From contig JBPYCQ010000005.1 of assembly GCA_051846895.1 (NCBI GenBank), forward strand, positions 189,823 through 253,822: 64,000 nucleotides of DNA, read 5' to 3'. Below the pieces are notes generated by a model. That model was not told the origin of the DNA, ran no database searches, and saw nothing but the letters and a program-made list of their open reading frames with translations. Made by a program: the position numbers and the translations under genes. Shown here piece by piece: positions 25,963 through 35,107 of this stretch. The DNA is from CALKAL01 sp051846895 (GTDB lineage Bacteria; Bacillota; Bacilli; Bacillales; Alkalibacillaceae). Each line of letters begins with the position of its first letter. Position 1 is the stretch's first letter.

Positions 25963-26100
25963 AATTGGCTGATAAACTGAAAATTGGCTGATAAACTCCA
26001 AAATCGGCTGATAACGTCTCCGAATTGGCTGATAAACCACCCAAACTGGCTGATAACCCTCCGAAATCGGCTGATAACCACTCAAAATTGGCTGATAAAT
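25963..26100 (+). repeat. Array D2: seven GGCTGATAA cores
   Basis: Cores at 25967, 25986, 26006, 26027, 26048, 26069 and 26090 (intervals 19, 20, 21, 21, 21, 21). Preceding dinucleotides TT, TT, TC, TT, CT, TC, TT. From the hairpin through the fourth core it is nearly identical to D1, so the leader-plus-array module was duplicated. 26101-26215 after it shows no further element. Confidence 0.95.
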
Positions 26101-26215
26101 TAAGCGCCCCCGGGACCCCAGACCTGCACTCACCCACGCCAGGTTCACCGCTCTTTCAGTCGACATCCCCCGCCTCGCATAGTAAAATAAACGAAGAAGG
26201 AGGCACGTCCACACG

Positions 26216-26368
26216 ATGAACGCACAAAACGAAAAGAAGAAAAACAAATTAGCACTCGGCTGTTTCATATATATTTTATTCGGAATAATTATCACGTATC
26301 TCTACTACTCCCGCGGCGGTGATCTGTTCCGCAGCTTTTTTGATTGGCGAGACTTATTTAATTTTTAG
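26216..26368 (+). CDS. Small membrane protein, 50 residues
   Basis: Ribosome site AAGGAGG lies before ATG 26216. Product: a polar N-terminus (MNAQNEKKKN), one transmembrane helix (LALGCFIYILFGIIITYLYY) and a C-terminal aromatic tail (SFFDWRDLFNF). I do not recognise the family. The stop codon TAG uses the first base of the inserted MITE; without the insertion the sequence would read TAA, giving the same protein. It is either a single-gene unit or a remnant of a longer transcript. Confidence 0.6.
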   Translation: MNAQNEKKKNKLALGCFIYILFGIIITYLYYSRGGDLFRSFFDWRDLFNF

Positions 26369-26772
26369 GCTCTGTTAAAGCCCGTTGTTGTTTATTGTGA
26401 ATCGCTATCGGTGGACGCTTTTACCCATAGGGCACAAGGCGACATCTGCGAAAAAAGAACTTTCGCAGTGTCTTCTATACCGGTGCACGGCTCGAGCCAG
26501 GGAACTACTTCGAGAAACTCCTTTGCCCCTTACATCGAGGAATCGTGCTTCGTAGCGTTACTAGTAGACGCAGGTGCATCTCTCAGAAGAAAAACGCTTC
26601 CTGCGGAGTCTCGAGACTCGTGCTGTTCCGCGAAGTACTGGACGTTCAAGTGTCGGCGTTGGCCACAGGACGTGGCCGCTATTAGCCGACCAGGAGTCGC
26701 CACCTTCGCTCTCCACAATACAACAACTCAGTACAAATATGGATAATATCAACACTTAACTATAACAGAGCC
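26368..26772 (-). mobile_element. MITE-like GC-rich repeat, copy 2, with target duplication
   Basis: 405-bp non-coding element with inverted ends GGCTCTGTTA and TAACAGAGCC, flanked by AATTTTTA on both sides (26360-26367 and 26773-26780), an 8-bp target duplication. The interior matches copy 1 (8841-9101) in reverse orientation but carries about 140 bp more. No open frame for a transposase, so it needs one in trans. The GG ends and 8-bp duplication are found in IS6 and ISL3 families; I cannot choose. Confidence 0.88.
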
Positions 26773-26834
26773 AATTTTTAAAATGAGGTCACAGCCTCAC
26801 ACAAAAATATCGAGCCACCCGAAAACAAAAACCT

Positions 26835-26985
26835 AGAACGAAACCGAAAACAAAAACCCGGAGCCAAACCGAAACCCGGAGCCAAACCGAAACCCGGAGC
26901 CAATCCAAAAACCAAAGCCAATCCAAAAACCAAAGTCAAACCAAAAACTCAAACCAAAAACCCAGCACTCCCCCGAACGCCCCAC
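26835..26985 (+). repeat. Degenerate A/C-rich tandem repeats
   Basis: Tandem units of about 18 bp around CGGAGCCAAACCGAAACC, decaying into CCAAAGCCAATCCAAAAA. Almost no T and few G on this strand. It lies between the MITE and the LCP gene; 26781-27056 has no gene that I can support. Confidence 0.6.
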
Positions 26986-27101
26986 CATCGCACCCGACAA
27001 ATTTCTCATCAATTTTTAATAAATACCTCATCTATTTTTAATAACATGCGTATATTATGTACAATAGGACTCTTCAGCATTTTAACGAAAGGAACATGTC
27101 C

Positions 27102-28043
27102 ATGGTAACAAGAAAAGAAATACGCCAACAAAAACAAAAAAAGAACAACAAGAAAAAAATCATTATTGCTACGATTGCAAGTGTCCTATTAGCACTTCTC
27201 ATAGCATTTACTTTCATATATAACAAACTCGGAGAAACCGTCGAGACGATGTACACACCACTCCCGTCCGACCAAACAAAAATAGACGAAATCTCAGCCC
27301 GATTAAAAAACAAACAACCAATAAACATCCTACTACTCGGCGTTGACGAACGAGAAGGCGACAAAGGAAGATCAGACACCATGATCCTCATGTCACTCAA
27401 CCCAAAAACAAGCGAAATGCTCATGTTCAACATCCCAAGAGACACATACGTCGACATCCCAGGCCGTGGCAAAGACAAAATCAACCACGCCTACGCATTC
27501 GGAGGATCAGAACTATCCGTGCAAACCGTCGAACAATTTCTCGACACAACCGTACACTTCTACGGACGAATCAACATGGAAGGACTAAAAGACGGCGTCG
27601 ATGCCATCGGAGGAGTCACCGTCAATAACGATATACCATTCTCACACGGAGGACACGACTTTAAAAAAGGAAAAATCACACTCAACGGCGAACAAGCACT
27701 CATTTACTCAAGAATGCGCAAACAAGACCCAAGAGGAGACCTAGGACGAAACACACGCCAACAACAAATCATCGACGCACTTATCGACGAAGCCATCTCA
27801 TTCGAATCATTCTTCCGCGTGACTGATATTCTCGACGCAACAGGTGCCAACGTCCAAACCAACCTCCAAATGGACGACATCCGCACCCTCTTTTTCGACT
27901 ACCGCGGATCACGCAAGAATACAACCAAAGAAGAAATCAAAGGCCAAGGCCAAATGATAAACAACATCTGGTACTACATCGTCCCAGACGAAGAACAGAA
28001 CCGCATTCAAACCCTTTTAAAAACCCATATGGAAAAAGAATAA
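27102..28043 (+). CDS. LytR-CpsA-Psr family wall-polymer ligase
   Basis: 313 residues. Short basic cytoplasmic N-terminus, one transmembrane helix (about residues 18-38) and an extracellular LCP domain: ILLLGVDEREGDKGRSDTMILMSLNP, FNIPRDTYVDIPGRGKDKINHAYAFGG and GEQALIYSRMRKQDPRGDLGRNTRQQQ carry the conserved Arg and Asp residues that hold the polyprenyl-pyrophosphate. The family (TagT/U/V) attaches teichoic acids or secondary polymers to peptidoglycan. ATG 27102 has GAAAGGA nine bases upstream; ATG 27096 and 27057 are in frame. Fits the wall-polymer genes that follow. Confidence 0.92.
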   Translation: MVTRKEIRQQKQKKNNKKKIIIATIASVLLALLIAFTFIYNKLGETVETMYTPLPSDQTKIDEISARLKNKQPINILLLGVDEREGDKGRSDTMILMSLNPKTSEMLMFNIPRDTYVDIPGRGKDKINHAYAFGGSELSVQTVEQFLDTTVHFYGRINMEGLKDGVDAIGGVTVNNDIPFSHGGHDFKKGKITLNGEQALIYSRMRKQDPRGDLGRNTRQQQIIDALIDEAISFESFFRVTDILDATGANVQTNLQMDDIRTLFFDYRGSRKNTTKEEIKGQGQMINNIWYYIVPDEEQNRIQTLLKTHMEKE

Positions 28044-28065
28044 GCGACCTAGCTATAACAACACG

Positions 28066-28100
28066 AATCGCCGGGCCATCTCCCCGGCGATTTTCCTTTT
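28066..28100 (+). terminator. Terminator after the LCP gene
   Basis: ATCGCCGGG and CCCGGCGAT form a GC-rich stem with a 7-base loop, then TTTTCCTTTT. 28101-28312 holds no gene; the 16-base word AAAGACCTCCAAAACC there recurs near 41323. Confidence 0.85.
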
Positions 28101-28312
28101 ATCCCAGCACCCACCCAAACAAAGCCCAAAGACCTCCAAAACCACAACCCCGAAAATCCGCCAATTCCTGCGCCTAACCCGCAAAAAAACTAAAAATTCT
28201 CGAAATTTCCCATCAATTCTCAAAAATATGAGTCTATTAATATATTTTTTTTACTAAATAGTAATGGTATGATTAAATCGTAACAATAAATTAATAGACG
28301 GGAGGTAAATCA

Positions 28313-30934
28313 TTGTTCAACAAAAAACAACTCATCCTAACTCTGTCGTTCATGTGTCTCTTCTTGTTATTTAAAGTCGATGGTCAAGCAGTAGAAGCGG
28401 CATCAGGAAAATACTTCGAAGTGACCCAAGATGATGTGACAGTTTACGACAACTCGACTGGAAAACTCGTTCCAATCGGTTGGATCAAAAACGGCGAAAA
28501 ATACGAGATTGTTAGCGACGTTGGAAATTGGTATAAAATCAATTTTTACGGACAGAACGGTTTCGTCTACAAGCCCGCAACAAAACCAGCTGACGCATCA
28601 GGCGTGAAATGGGTGACCTCAAGTAGTAAGCATACATACGGGGCACATGCGCTAGAAAATCTAACAATCTATGAAAATCAATCTAGCGGAAGAGTTCCAA
28701 TTGGTAGAATCTTCGAAGGCCAAAGCTTTAAATACATTAGCGAATCAGGCTCTTGGATGACACTAGAGATAGGTGGAAGAAAAGGTGTCGTATACGCACC
28801 AGCGACGAAGAAGGACTTTAAAGATTCAGATCAATATTTTGAAGTCATTCAAGACGATGTCACAGTATACGATAACTCAACAGGCAAGCTTGTACCAATC
28901 GGTTGGCTGAAAAAAGGCGAAGTTTACAAACGTGAGAAAGACCTCGGTAGCTGGCATAAAATCCAGTTCGAAGGAAGAAGCGGTTACGTCTATAAACCAG
29001 CAACAAAACCAGCATCAGCTAAAGGCTTCTCGTTCGTTTCCACACCTAGCAAACATACAAAAGAAGGACGAGCCCTAGAAGACATTACAGTATACGATAA
29101 TAGCTCTGGAAAACGAGTTCCAATGGCACGGATTTTTAAAGGACAATCATTTAACTACATTAAACAATCAGGTTCGTGGATGCAAGTACAAATCGGAAAC
29201 CGTACAGGCTATGTATACGCACCAGCTGTTGGTAGACCTTTTACAAAACAAGATGACTATTTCCGAGTGTATGAAAACAATGTCACATTATATGCGATTA
29301 TTGACGGCGAACGAAAAGCAGTCGGTAAATTGCAGAAAGGTGAATCATACAAACGATTAAGACAACAAGGCTCATTCCACGTCATTCAATACGGTGACGG
29401 TGAAGCACACATTTACGTCCCACCAACAACACCAACGACAAAAGGTGAAGTAACTAACTTAACGTCTGACACGAAACATTCGAACGAATTCATTTTCTTA
29501 AGTGAAACAACCAACGTTTACTCAAAGCCAAACGGCAATAGTGAACGGATTGCAACACTTAATAAAAACGTCAGCTACCCATTAGTCGAAGATTTGAAGA
29601 ATGGTTGGGCTAAAGTTATCATCGCTAACAAAGTCGGCTATATTCATAGCTTCACCGGAGAAGTCGAAGTGAAAAAATATAACGTCGATTTTAATAGAAT
29701 GGTAGACATCCAAATGCAATCCGGAAATCCGAAATATGACGGAGCAGGTAAAATCTCAGCAGACGAAGCGAACGTCAGATACTACTTAAACCCTGCCAAC
29801 TTCGATGAAGGAACCGCAGAATTTTTACAATTTTTAATACTAGACGCACCAGCAAACATTTCAGCAACAGAAATTAATAATAAATATTTAAAAGGAAAAG
29901 GCATCCTTGAAGGCCAAGGGAAAGCATTCATCGAAGCAGGACTTGAGTACAATCTAAACGAATTTTACTTAATCGCACACGCTTTACACGAAACAGCTAA
30001 CGGAACATCAACCCTAGCAAGAGGAATCGGCGTTGATGCTAACGGAAACATCGTCCGTGACGGAAACGGTGATATCATTCGCGATATTAACCACCCACAA
30101 GTCATCCACGTTGTTTATAACATGTATGGCTACGGTGCAGTAGATAGCGACCCGATAAACGGTGGAGCTAAATACGCCTTTGAACATGGCTGGTTCACAC
30201 CACATGAAGCCATTGTCGGTGGCGCGAAAGACATTTCGAATAAATATATCGAAGAAGGTCAAAACACACTTTACAAAATGAAGTGGGACCCTGATTTTGT
30301 TGAAGTTAATAACAAACGTGGAAAACAATACGCCACACACGTCATGTGGCCAGTTCTACAAGCACGAAAAATCGGCGAAATGCTCGGTGGCAACGTCAAA
30401 GATCTCGTCCTATTTTACGAACTACCACAATACGTCAGACAACCAGGACCAGACTCAAAAGTTCCACCAGCACCGAAAGTACCAGAAAAACCTACAGACC
30501 GCACGTTCCCTCAAAACGTAAAGGGTGAAGTGACAGTCGAAGCAGGATCAACATTACGCATGAGAAAAGACCCAGTCAACGGAACTGTCGTCGGCGCCAT
30601 CCCAAGCGGAGAGGTGATCGACATCATCGGCATGAACGACAACGGCTGGCTCAAAGTACGTTACAACGGTAAAGAAGGCTGGTCATCAGCTGAATTTATC
30701 AACGTATTCAACCTATACGTCGTTAACGCGAGCCCATTAAATTACCGTGACAACCCAGCAGGAAACCGGGTAGGACAACTACAAAACGGAACACTAGTCA
30801 CAGTAGAACTAGATGACAACAACGAAGTCATCTCACAAGACGCAGCACTAAACGGCACAACGTACACATGGTACCAAATCAATGTCAACGGCAACCTTTA
30901 CTGGACTGCAAACGACTTTCTAGAAAAATATTAA
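28313..30934 (+). CDS. SH3-repeat N-acetylglucosaminidase (secreted autolysin)
   Basis: 873 residues, secreted (signal peptide about 1-30, cut near VEAA). Residues 34-320 contain paired SH3-like modules; the stretch starting YFEVTQDDVTVYDNSTGKL is repeated almost exactly near residue 176 as an internal duplication. Further SH3-like units lead to the glucosaminidase domain (about 500-710) with LIAHALHETANGTSTLARGI, whose Glu is the expected catalytic acid, and NMYGYGAVDSDP. Two more SH3 domains close the protein. It resembles LytD-type enzymes that cleave GlcNAc-MurNAc bonds. TTG start with GGAGGT. Single-gene unit with its own terminator. Confidence 0.88.
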   Translation: MFNKKQLILTLSFMCLFLLFKVDGQAVEAASGKYFEVTQDDVTVYDNSTGKLVPIGWIKNGEKYEIVSDVGNWYKINFYGQNGFVYKPATKPADASGVKWVTSSSKHTYGAHALENLTIYENQSSGRVPIGRIFEGQSFKYISESGSWMTLEIGGRKGVVYAPATKKDFKDSDQYFEVIQDDVTVYDNSTGKLVPIGWLKKGEVYKREKDLGSWHKIQFEGRSGYVYKPATKPASAKGFSFVSTPSKHTKEGRALEDITVYDNSSGKRVPMARIFKGQSFNYIKQSGSWMQVQIGNRTGYVYAPAVGRPFTKQDDYFRVYENNVTLYAIIDGERKAVGKLQKGESYKRLRQQGSFHVIQYGDGEAHIYVPPTTPTTKGEVTNLTSDTKHSNEFIFLSETTNVYSKPNGNSERIATLNKNVSYPLVEDLKNGWAKVIIANKVGYIHSFTGEVEVKKYNVDFNRMVDIQMQSGNPKYDGAGKISADEANVRYYLNPANFDEGTAEFLQFLILDAPANISATEINNKYLKGKGILEGQGKAFIEAGLEYNLNEFYLIAHALHETANGTSTLARGIGVDANGNIVRDGNGDIIRDINHPQVIHVVYNMYGYGAVDSDPINGGAKYAFEHGWFTPHEAIVGGAKDISNKYIEEGQNTLYKMKWDPDFVEVNNKRGKQYATHVMWPVLQARKIGEMLGGNVKDLVLFYELPQYVRQPGPDSKVPPAPKVPEKPTDRTFPQNVKGEVTVEAGSTLRMRKDPVNGTVVGAIPSGEVIDIIGMNDNGWLKVRYNGKEGWSSAEFINVFNLYVVNASPLNYRDNPAGNRVGQLQNGTLVTVELDDNNEVISQDAALNGTTYTWYQINVNGNLYWTANDFLEKY

Positions 30935-30940
30935 CCTAAC

Positions 30941-30975
30941 AAAAGGCAACGCGCCCAAGCGCGTTGCCTTTTTTC
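30941..30975 (+). terminator. Terminator after the glucosaminidase
   Basis: AAAAGGCAACGCGC and GCGCGTTGCCTTTT are perfect complements with a 4-base loop, then TTCC. Confidence 0.92.
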
Positions 30976-31020
30976 CACTTCTGTCCTATAATCATTTTAG
31001 CCTCAAAAACTCTTCTGAAT

Positions 31021-31163
31021 TTATCAGCCAATTTCGGATGGTTATCAGCCAGTTTTCACAGGTTATCAGCCAAATTCGGGTAGTTATCAGCCAATTCCAA
31101 GGATTTATCAGCCGATTCTCGAATTTATCAGCCAATCTAGGATTTATCAGCCAATTCAATACC
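31021..31163 (-). repeat. Array D3: seven cores in inverted orientation
   Basis: TTATCAGCC (complement of the core) starts at 31021, 31042, 31063, 31084, 31105, 31125 and 31144. Read from the NERD-gene side, the intervals are 19, 20, 21, 21, 21, 21 and the bases before the cores TT, TT, TC, TT, TT, CT, TT. It is the only D array on this strand and faces D4 across the NERD gene, with the first core of each nearest the gene. Confidence 0.95.
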
Positions 31164-31240
31164 TTCCTATGATTCCAAATCTCATAGTGAGCCACATTTT
31201 AAACTCATCCAATAATCACAAAAGAAAAGAGGTCATAAAA

Positions 31241-32239
31241 ATGATTAATGAAAAAGAAATTGCACATAACCTAATCATTTTAATCGTGATCAAATCGCGA
31301 CTCAACACAATCCATCGCTACATCGAACAACAACTCCAAAACGTCCGCGCAGGTCAATCCGGCGAGTTATCCCTTAACTATTTTTTGCAACTGCTCGAAC
31401 ATGATTTTCTCATCATCCCAAACATCGAAATCAAACTAGGCAACACAACCTTCCAAATTGACCGCTTAATCATCACGACCAAATTTTTATTAATTATTGA
31501 AATAAAAAATCATACCGGAACAATTGAGTTCAAACCAGAAATCGGACAAATGATTCAAACAATAAGAAATGAAAGAAAACCATACGAATACCCAATCTCA
31601 CAAGCCGAGACCCAAGCCCTAAAACTACAAGCATTTTTAAACCAACACGGCATCACCGTCCCACCAATCGAAACATTCGTCGTTTTTACAAATAAAAACG
31701 TCATCTTAGAAAGCGGAACTGAAGAACCAATTGATGAACGAATCATGACCGCATATGCCCTTCGAAACAAAATCAACCAACTATTCCTAAAATATAAAAA
31801 TCGCCCGGACGTCATTGACCAAGAAAAAATCATACAACTAATAAACCAGCATAGAGCCCCATTTTCAAATAAATACATTAAAAAACTCGGACTCACCCCA
31901 AAGGACTTTGCAACAGGCGTCAAATGCCCGAACTGCCAAGCACGACCGATGAAAAGAATTTGGGGAACATGGCAGTGCCAAATATGCGGCCACGAAAATA
32001 AAGAAGCTCACATAAACGCTCTGAAAGACTTTTATATTATCTTCGGCTCGCTTATTACCACCCGTCAAGCACAATACTGGCTGCAATTAACCTCAGAAAG
32101 CGTGGCAAGAAAACTACTTACAAACCTTCAATGTAGGAAGATGAACGGAAACAAAAACCGTTTATACGAATTACCGTTTAAATTTCCAACAGATTTTATT
32201 GAAATCGTAAAAAGCGATCCTGTATTTCAAAAATATTAG
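31241..32239 (+). CDS. NERD (nuclease-related) domain protein
   Basis: 332 residues. NERD domain at about residues 30-150: RAGQSGELSLNYFLQLL, the Asp of FQIDRLIITTKFLLIIEIKNHTG and its E-x-K centre match the PD-(D/E)XK-like core, so nuclease activity is plausible. The C-terminal part has a zinc-ribbon pattern CPNCQARP ... WQCQICGHEN (about residues 230-255) and a helical tail (ITTRQAQYWLQLTSESVARKLL) resembling a winged helix. ATG 31241 has AGAGGT eight bases before it. It is flanked by inverted arrays D3 and D4. Role unknown; a link to the arrays is inference. Confidence 0.8.
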   Translation: MINEKEIAHNLIILIVIKSRLNTIHRYIEQQLQNVRAGQSGELSLNYFLQLLEHDFLIIPNIEIKLGNTTFQIDRLIITTKFLLIIEIKNHTGTIEFKPEIGQMIQTIRNERKPYEYPISQAETQALKLQAFLNQHGITVPPIETFVVFTNKNVILESGTEEPIDERIMTAYALRNKINQLFLKYKNRPDVIDQEKIIQLINQHRAPFSNKYIKKLGLTPKDFATGVKCPNCQARPMKRIWGTWQCQICGHENKEAHINALKDFYIIFGSLITTRQAQYWLQLTSESVARKLLTNLQCRKMNGNKNRLYELPFKFPTDFIEIVKSDPVFQKY

Positions 32240-32263
32240 TTGAAGCGAGACTATTACAATGTA

Positions 32264-32402
32264 AAATTGGCTGATAAATTGAAAATTGGCTGATAAATCC
32301 TAGAATCGGCTGATAACCCCTCAGAATTGGCTGATAACCAACCAAAACTGGCTGATAAGCTCGCGAAATTGGCTGACAATCAAAAAAATTGGCTGATAAA
32401 CT
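32264..32402 (+). repeat. Array D4: seven GGCTGATAA cores
   Basis: Cores at 32269, 32288, 32308, 32329, 32350, 32371 and 32391 (intervals 19, 20, 21, 21, 21, 20). Preceding dinucleotides TT, TT, TC, TT, CT, TT, TT. Begins 25 bp after the NERD stop. No leader hairpin. The following 32403-32686 is C-rich on this strand and shows no supportable gene. Confidence 0.95.
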
Positions 32403-32686
32403 CAACTCGAAATGACACTCGTTTATCTAAAGGTAGCTCATCAACAATCACTCGGTTAAAAATAAGAGGAGCGCACTACCCAACCCAAACTTAAATAACC
32501 GCCACCCCCGAAAACCAACCCACCACCCCCGAACAATATAACACCAACCCCAGCACCAAAAAACGAGTTAGAACTCAAATTGGAGTACAAATCTTGAAGT
32601 ACGTCAAGCAATATCACACACATCCCAGCCAAAAAAACCACGAAGCCAAACCAATAGTTTTCAAATAGTAAACATAAACCAAACTA

Positions 32687-32695
32687 TGATATACT
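32687..32695 (+). promoter_or_regulatory. Extended -10 promoter of the UDP-sugar dehydrogenase gene
   Basis: TGATATACT fits an extended -10 (TG-N-TATACT), about 42 bp before the start codon. No convincing -35. The same word lies before the tagA-like gene (42902-42910). Confidence 0.45.
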
Positions 32696-32736
32696 ACTAT
32701 CGTAACAATATTAACGAAGAAAGAAGTGTTAACAAT

Positions 32737-34014
32737 ATGACAAAGATTTGTGTCATCGGACTAGGTTATATCGGACTACCAACTGCAGCCCTATTTGCCA
32801 ATAACGGCTACGAAGTCGTTGGAGTCGACGTCAACGAAAAAGTTGTAAAAAAAGTAAACGAAGGCAACATCCATATAGAAGAACCAGGCTTATCCGAGAT
32901 GGTTCAACAAGCAATCCAAACCGGCAAATTCACAGCAAGCACAACACCGGTCAAATCAGACTATTACATTATCGCCGTGCCAACGCCAATTCATAAAGAC
33001 AAAAAATCAAACCTGGCCTACGTCGTCAGCGCAACCGAAACAATCATGCCGTACGTCGAAAAAGGAAATACGATCATCGTCGAATCAACTATCCCACCGC
33101 GGACAATTAGCGATATCGTTGCACCAATCACACGCGAGCACGGCTTCAACCCAGACGAAAACGACATCTACCTAGCACACTGCCCAGAACGCGTCATCCC
33201 TGGAAACATCGTGCACGAACTAACACATAACCATCGCATCGTCGGCGGTTATACAAAAGAAGCAGCCGACCAAGCAGCAAAAATATACGAAGCAACCGTC
33301 AAAGGAGAAGTCAGAAAAACAGACGCCGTCGTAGCCGAAACATCCAAACTCATGGAAAACACATACCGCGACGTCAATATCGCACTCGCCAACGAACTCG
33401 CAAAAATCGCAGACGAGCTATCCATCGATGCATCACAAGTCATCGAAATGGCCAACATGCACCCGCGAGTTAACATATTACAACCAGGCCCAGGCGTCGG
33501 CGGTCACTGCATACCAGTTGACCCATATTTCATCATTGAAAAAGCACCAAACATCGCACGACTCATGCAACTATCACGCGAAATTAACGACTCAATGCCA
33601 GAATTCGTCATAGATAAAATACACACACTAACTAAACATATCTCAGAACCAAAAATCGCGATACTCGGCCTAACATACAAAGGAAACACATCCGACATGC
33701 GCGAAAGCCCAGCACTCGAAATCATCGAGCTACTCGATAAAGACGAGAAAAACATCACATTCAAATGTCACGATCCATTCGTGGAAGAGGATGAAATTGA
33801 CTTCGGTTACGAGCTTTATTCACTTGAAGAAACTTTGAAAGACGCCGATCTTGCCGTTGTTTTAGCAGATCATGACGTATTTAAAGAACTTGATGCGAGC
33901 GCGTTTATCAGTAACATGAAAAAACCTGTTGTCTTTGATACACGTAATGTCTTCAAAAAAGATTTAGACGGCGTGACAATCCATACGCTGACTAATTTCA
34001 CGAAGATCCAATAA
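32737..34014 (+). CDS. UDP-N-acetyl-D-mannosamine dehydrogenase-type enzyme
   Basis: 425 residues of the UDP-glucose/GDP-mannose dehydrogenase family; oxidises C6 of a UDP-sugar with NAD. Motifs: KICVIGLGYIGLPTAALFANNGY (Rossmann), AVPTPIHKD, GVGGHCIPVDPYF with the catalytic Cys, and ILGLTYKGNTSDMRESPA. It is closest by eye to WecC/MnaB enzymes that form UDP-ManNAcA, a common constituent of S-layer-anchoring polymers. ATG 32737 begins MTKICVIG; the frame is open upstream to 32686 but crosses the promoter. A GNAT gene follows after 12 bases. Confidence 0.85.
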   Translation: MTKICVIGLGYIGLPTAALFANNGYEVVGVDVNEKVVKKVNEGNIHIEEPGLSEMVQQAIQTGKFTASTTPVKSDYYIIAVPTPIHKDKKSNLAYVVSATETIMPYVEKGNTIIVESTIPPRTISDIVAPITREHGFNPDENDIYLAHCPERVIPGNIVHELTHNHRIVGGYTKEAADQAAKIYEATVKGEVRKTDAVVAETSKLMENTYRDVNIALANELAKIADELSIDASQVIEMANMHPRVNILQPGPGVGGHCIPVDPYFIIEKAPNIARLMQLSREINDSMPEFVIDKIHTLTKHISEPKIAILGLTYKGNTSDMRESPALEIIELLDKDEKNITFKCHDPFVEEDEIDFGYELYSLEETLKDADLAVVLADHDVFKELDASAFISNMKKPVVFDTRNVFKKDLDGVTIHTLTNFTKIQ

Positions 34015-34026
34015 GGAGAATGACGA

Positions 34027-35055
34027 ATGATTCGATTTTACCAAAAGGGCGATGAGGCAAGTCTCAACGCCCTCTTTTATGACGTTTTTAATAAAAAGAG
34101 GTCTGAAGCGGCGTTTGCTTGGAAATTTATCAATCATCCAAATGAGAACAACCCGTGGATTTTAGTTTATGAAGAAGACGGGCGGATTCTAGGCTCTATT
34201 GCCCTATGGGTGAAGGACGCTTTTATCCATGGTGAGAAAAAACTAATTGCCCTCCGCTGCGATACGATGGTTCATCCCGACGCGCGCGGGAAAGGCGTGT
34301 ACGGTGCGCTAAACGAAAAAATGATTGAAGAAGCAGAAAAGCAAGGCATCACATACTTATACGGCTTCCCATCCAAAATGGCGAAAGACCGTTTAATAAA
34401 AAAAACAGGCGGAAAACACCTTGAAGATATTTCACGATTCACAATGATCTTCCGTCCATTTAACATATTATCCAAACAAATCCCAGTCACAAAAATTATG
34501 AAGCCACTCGATGAATGGCGGACGAAGCGAAAACTTAACCGCGTACAAAAAGTACTCGACCATGAAAAATATAAAACAGAACCACTTGAAAAATTCGACT
34601 CAAGCGTCAATGAACTAGTAGAAAAAACGAAGGACATGCGCCCTGTTATGATTAGACGCACTGAAAAATACTTGAACTGGCGTTACTTTGAGCACCCTGA
34701 CAAAACTTATAAAGTGTTCGCCATTCGTGAAGACGAGCACTTATTAGGCTATATTGTGATTAACCAAGAAGAAAGCAAAAACAAAGTCGGCTCAATCATC
34801 GATGCTCTCGCAATTGACGATGACGACATCTGGCAAATCCTCGTGCGCCGCGCTGTTGTTGAACTCGGACAATGCGACTTCATCCAGTCATGGGCGATCC
34901 CAGGAACACAGCTCGCAAAGATACTTCAACAAGTCGGCTTCTTCGAAAAAGACAAACCAATGCCACTTGTCGGCAACCTCATCGACCAAGCATTCGAAGA
35001 CATCCACGACTACAAAGCCTTTTACATCACACAAGGCGACGTCGATTCATTCTAA
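34027..35055 (+). CDS. GNAT-family acetyltransferase
   Basis: 342 residues. N-terminal GNAT fold with ILGSIALWVKDA and the acetyl-CoA loop VHPDARGKGVYGAL (about residues 80-93); a second half with ERTEKYLNWRY-like region and a degenerate second GNAT-like fold. Coupled to the UDP-sugar dehydrogenase gene, so acetylation of a sugar or polymer intermediate is possible but not shown. AAGGAG precedes the ATG, and a strong terminator follows. Confidence 0.8.
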   Translation: MIRFYQKGDEASLNALFYDVFNKKRSEAAFAWKFINHPNENNPWILVYEEDGRILGSIALWVKDAFIHGEKKLIALRCDTMVHPDARGKGVYGALNEKMIEEAEKQGITYLYGFPSKMAKDRLIKKTGGKHLEDISRFTMIFRPFNILSKQIPVTKIMKPLDEWRTKRKLNRVQKVLDHEKYKTEPLEKFDSSVNELVEKTKDMRPVMIRRTEKYLNWRYFEHPDKTYKVFAIREDEHLLGYIVINQEESKNKVGSIIDALAIDDDDIWQILVRRAVVELGQCDFIQSWAIPGTQLAKILQQVGFFEKDKPMPLVGNLIDQAFEDIHDYKAFYITQGDVDSF

Positions 35056-35107
35056 AAAGCCTTGGGAAAATGCACTTTTGAGGTAGCATCTTCCCAAGGC
35101 TTTTTTT
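35054..35107 (+). terminator. Terminator after the GNAT gene
   Basis: AAAAAGCCTTGGGAA and TTCCCAAGGCTTTTT are perfect 15-bp complements around a 22-base loop, with a T run. 35108-35221 holds no gene. Confidence 0.92.

Noticed and set aside
25630..26295. Open frames reading NWLITLQNRLI or ADNPPKLADN in D arrays
   Set aside because: By-products of the 21-bp period, present on both strands, no ribosome binding sites, and broken by the 19- and 20-bp intervals.
26411..26746. 111-codon frame inside the MITE copy 2
   Set aside because: It lies in palindromic non-coding sequence shared between copies, is not conserved in copy 1 and has counterparts on the other strand.
32456..32641. 61-codon glycine-rich minus-strand frame after array D4
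   Set aside because: No ribosome site; composition follows the C-rich + strand. A similar G/V-rich frame after D8 has the same weakness.
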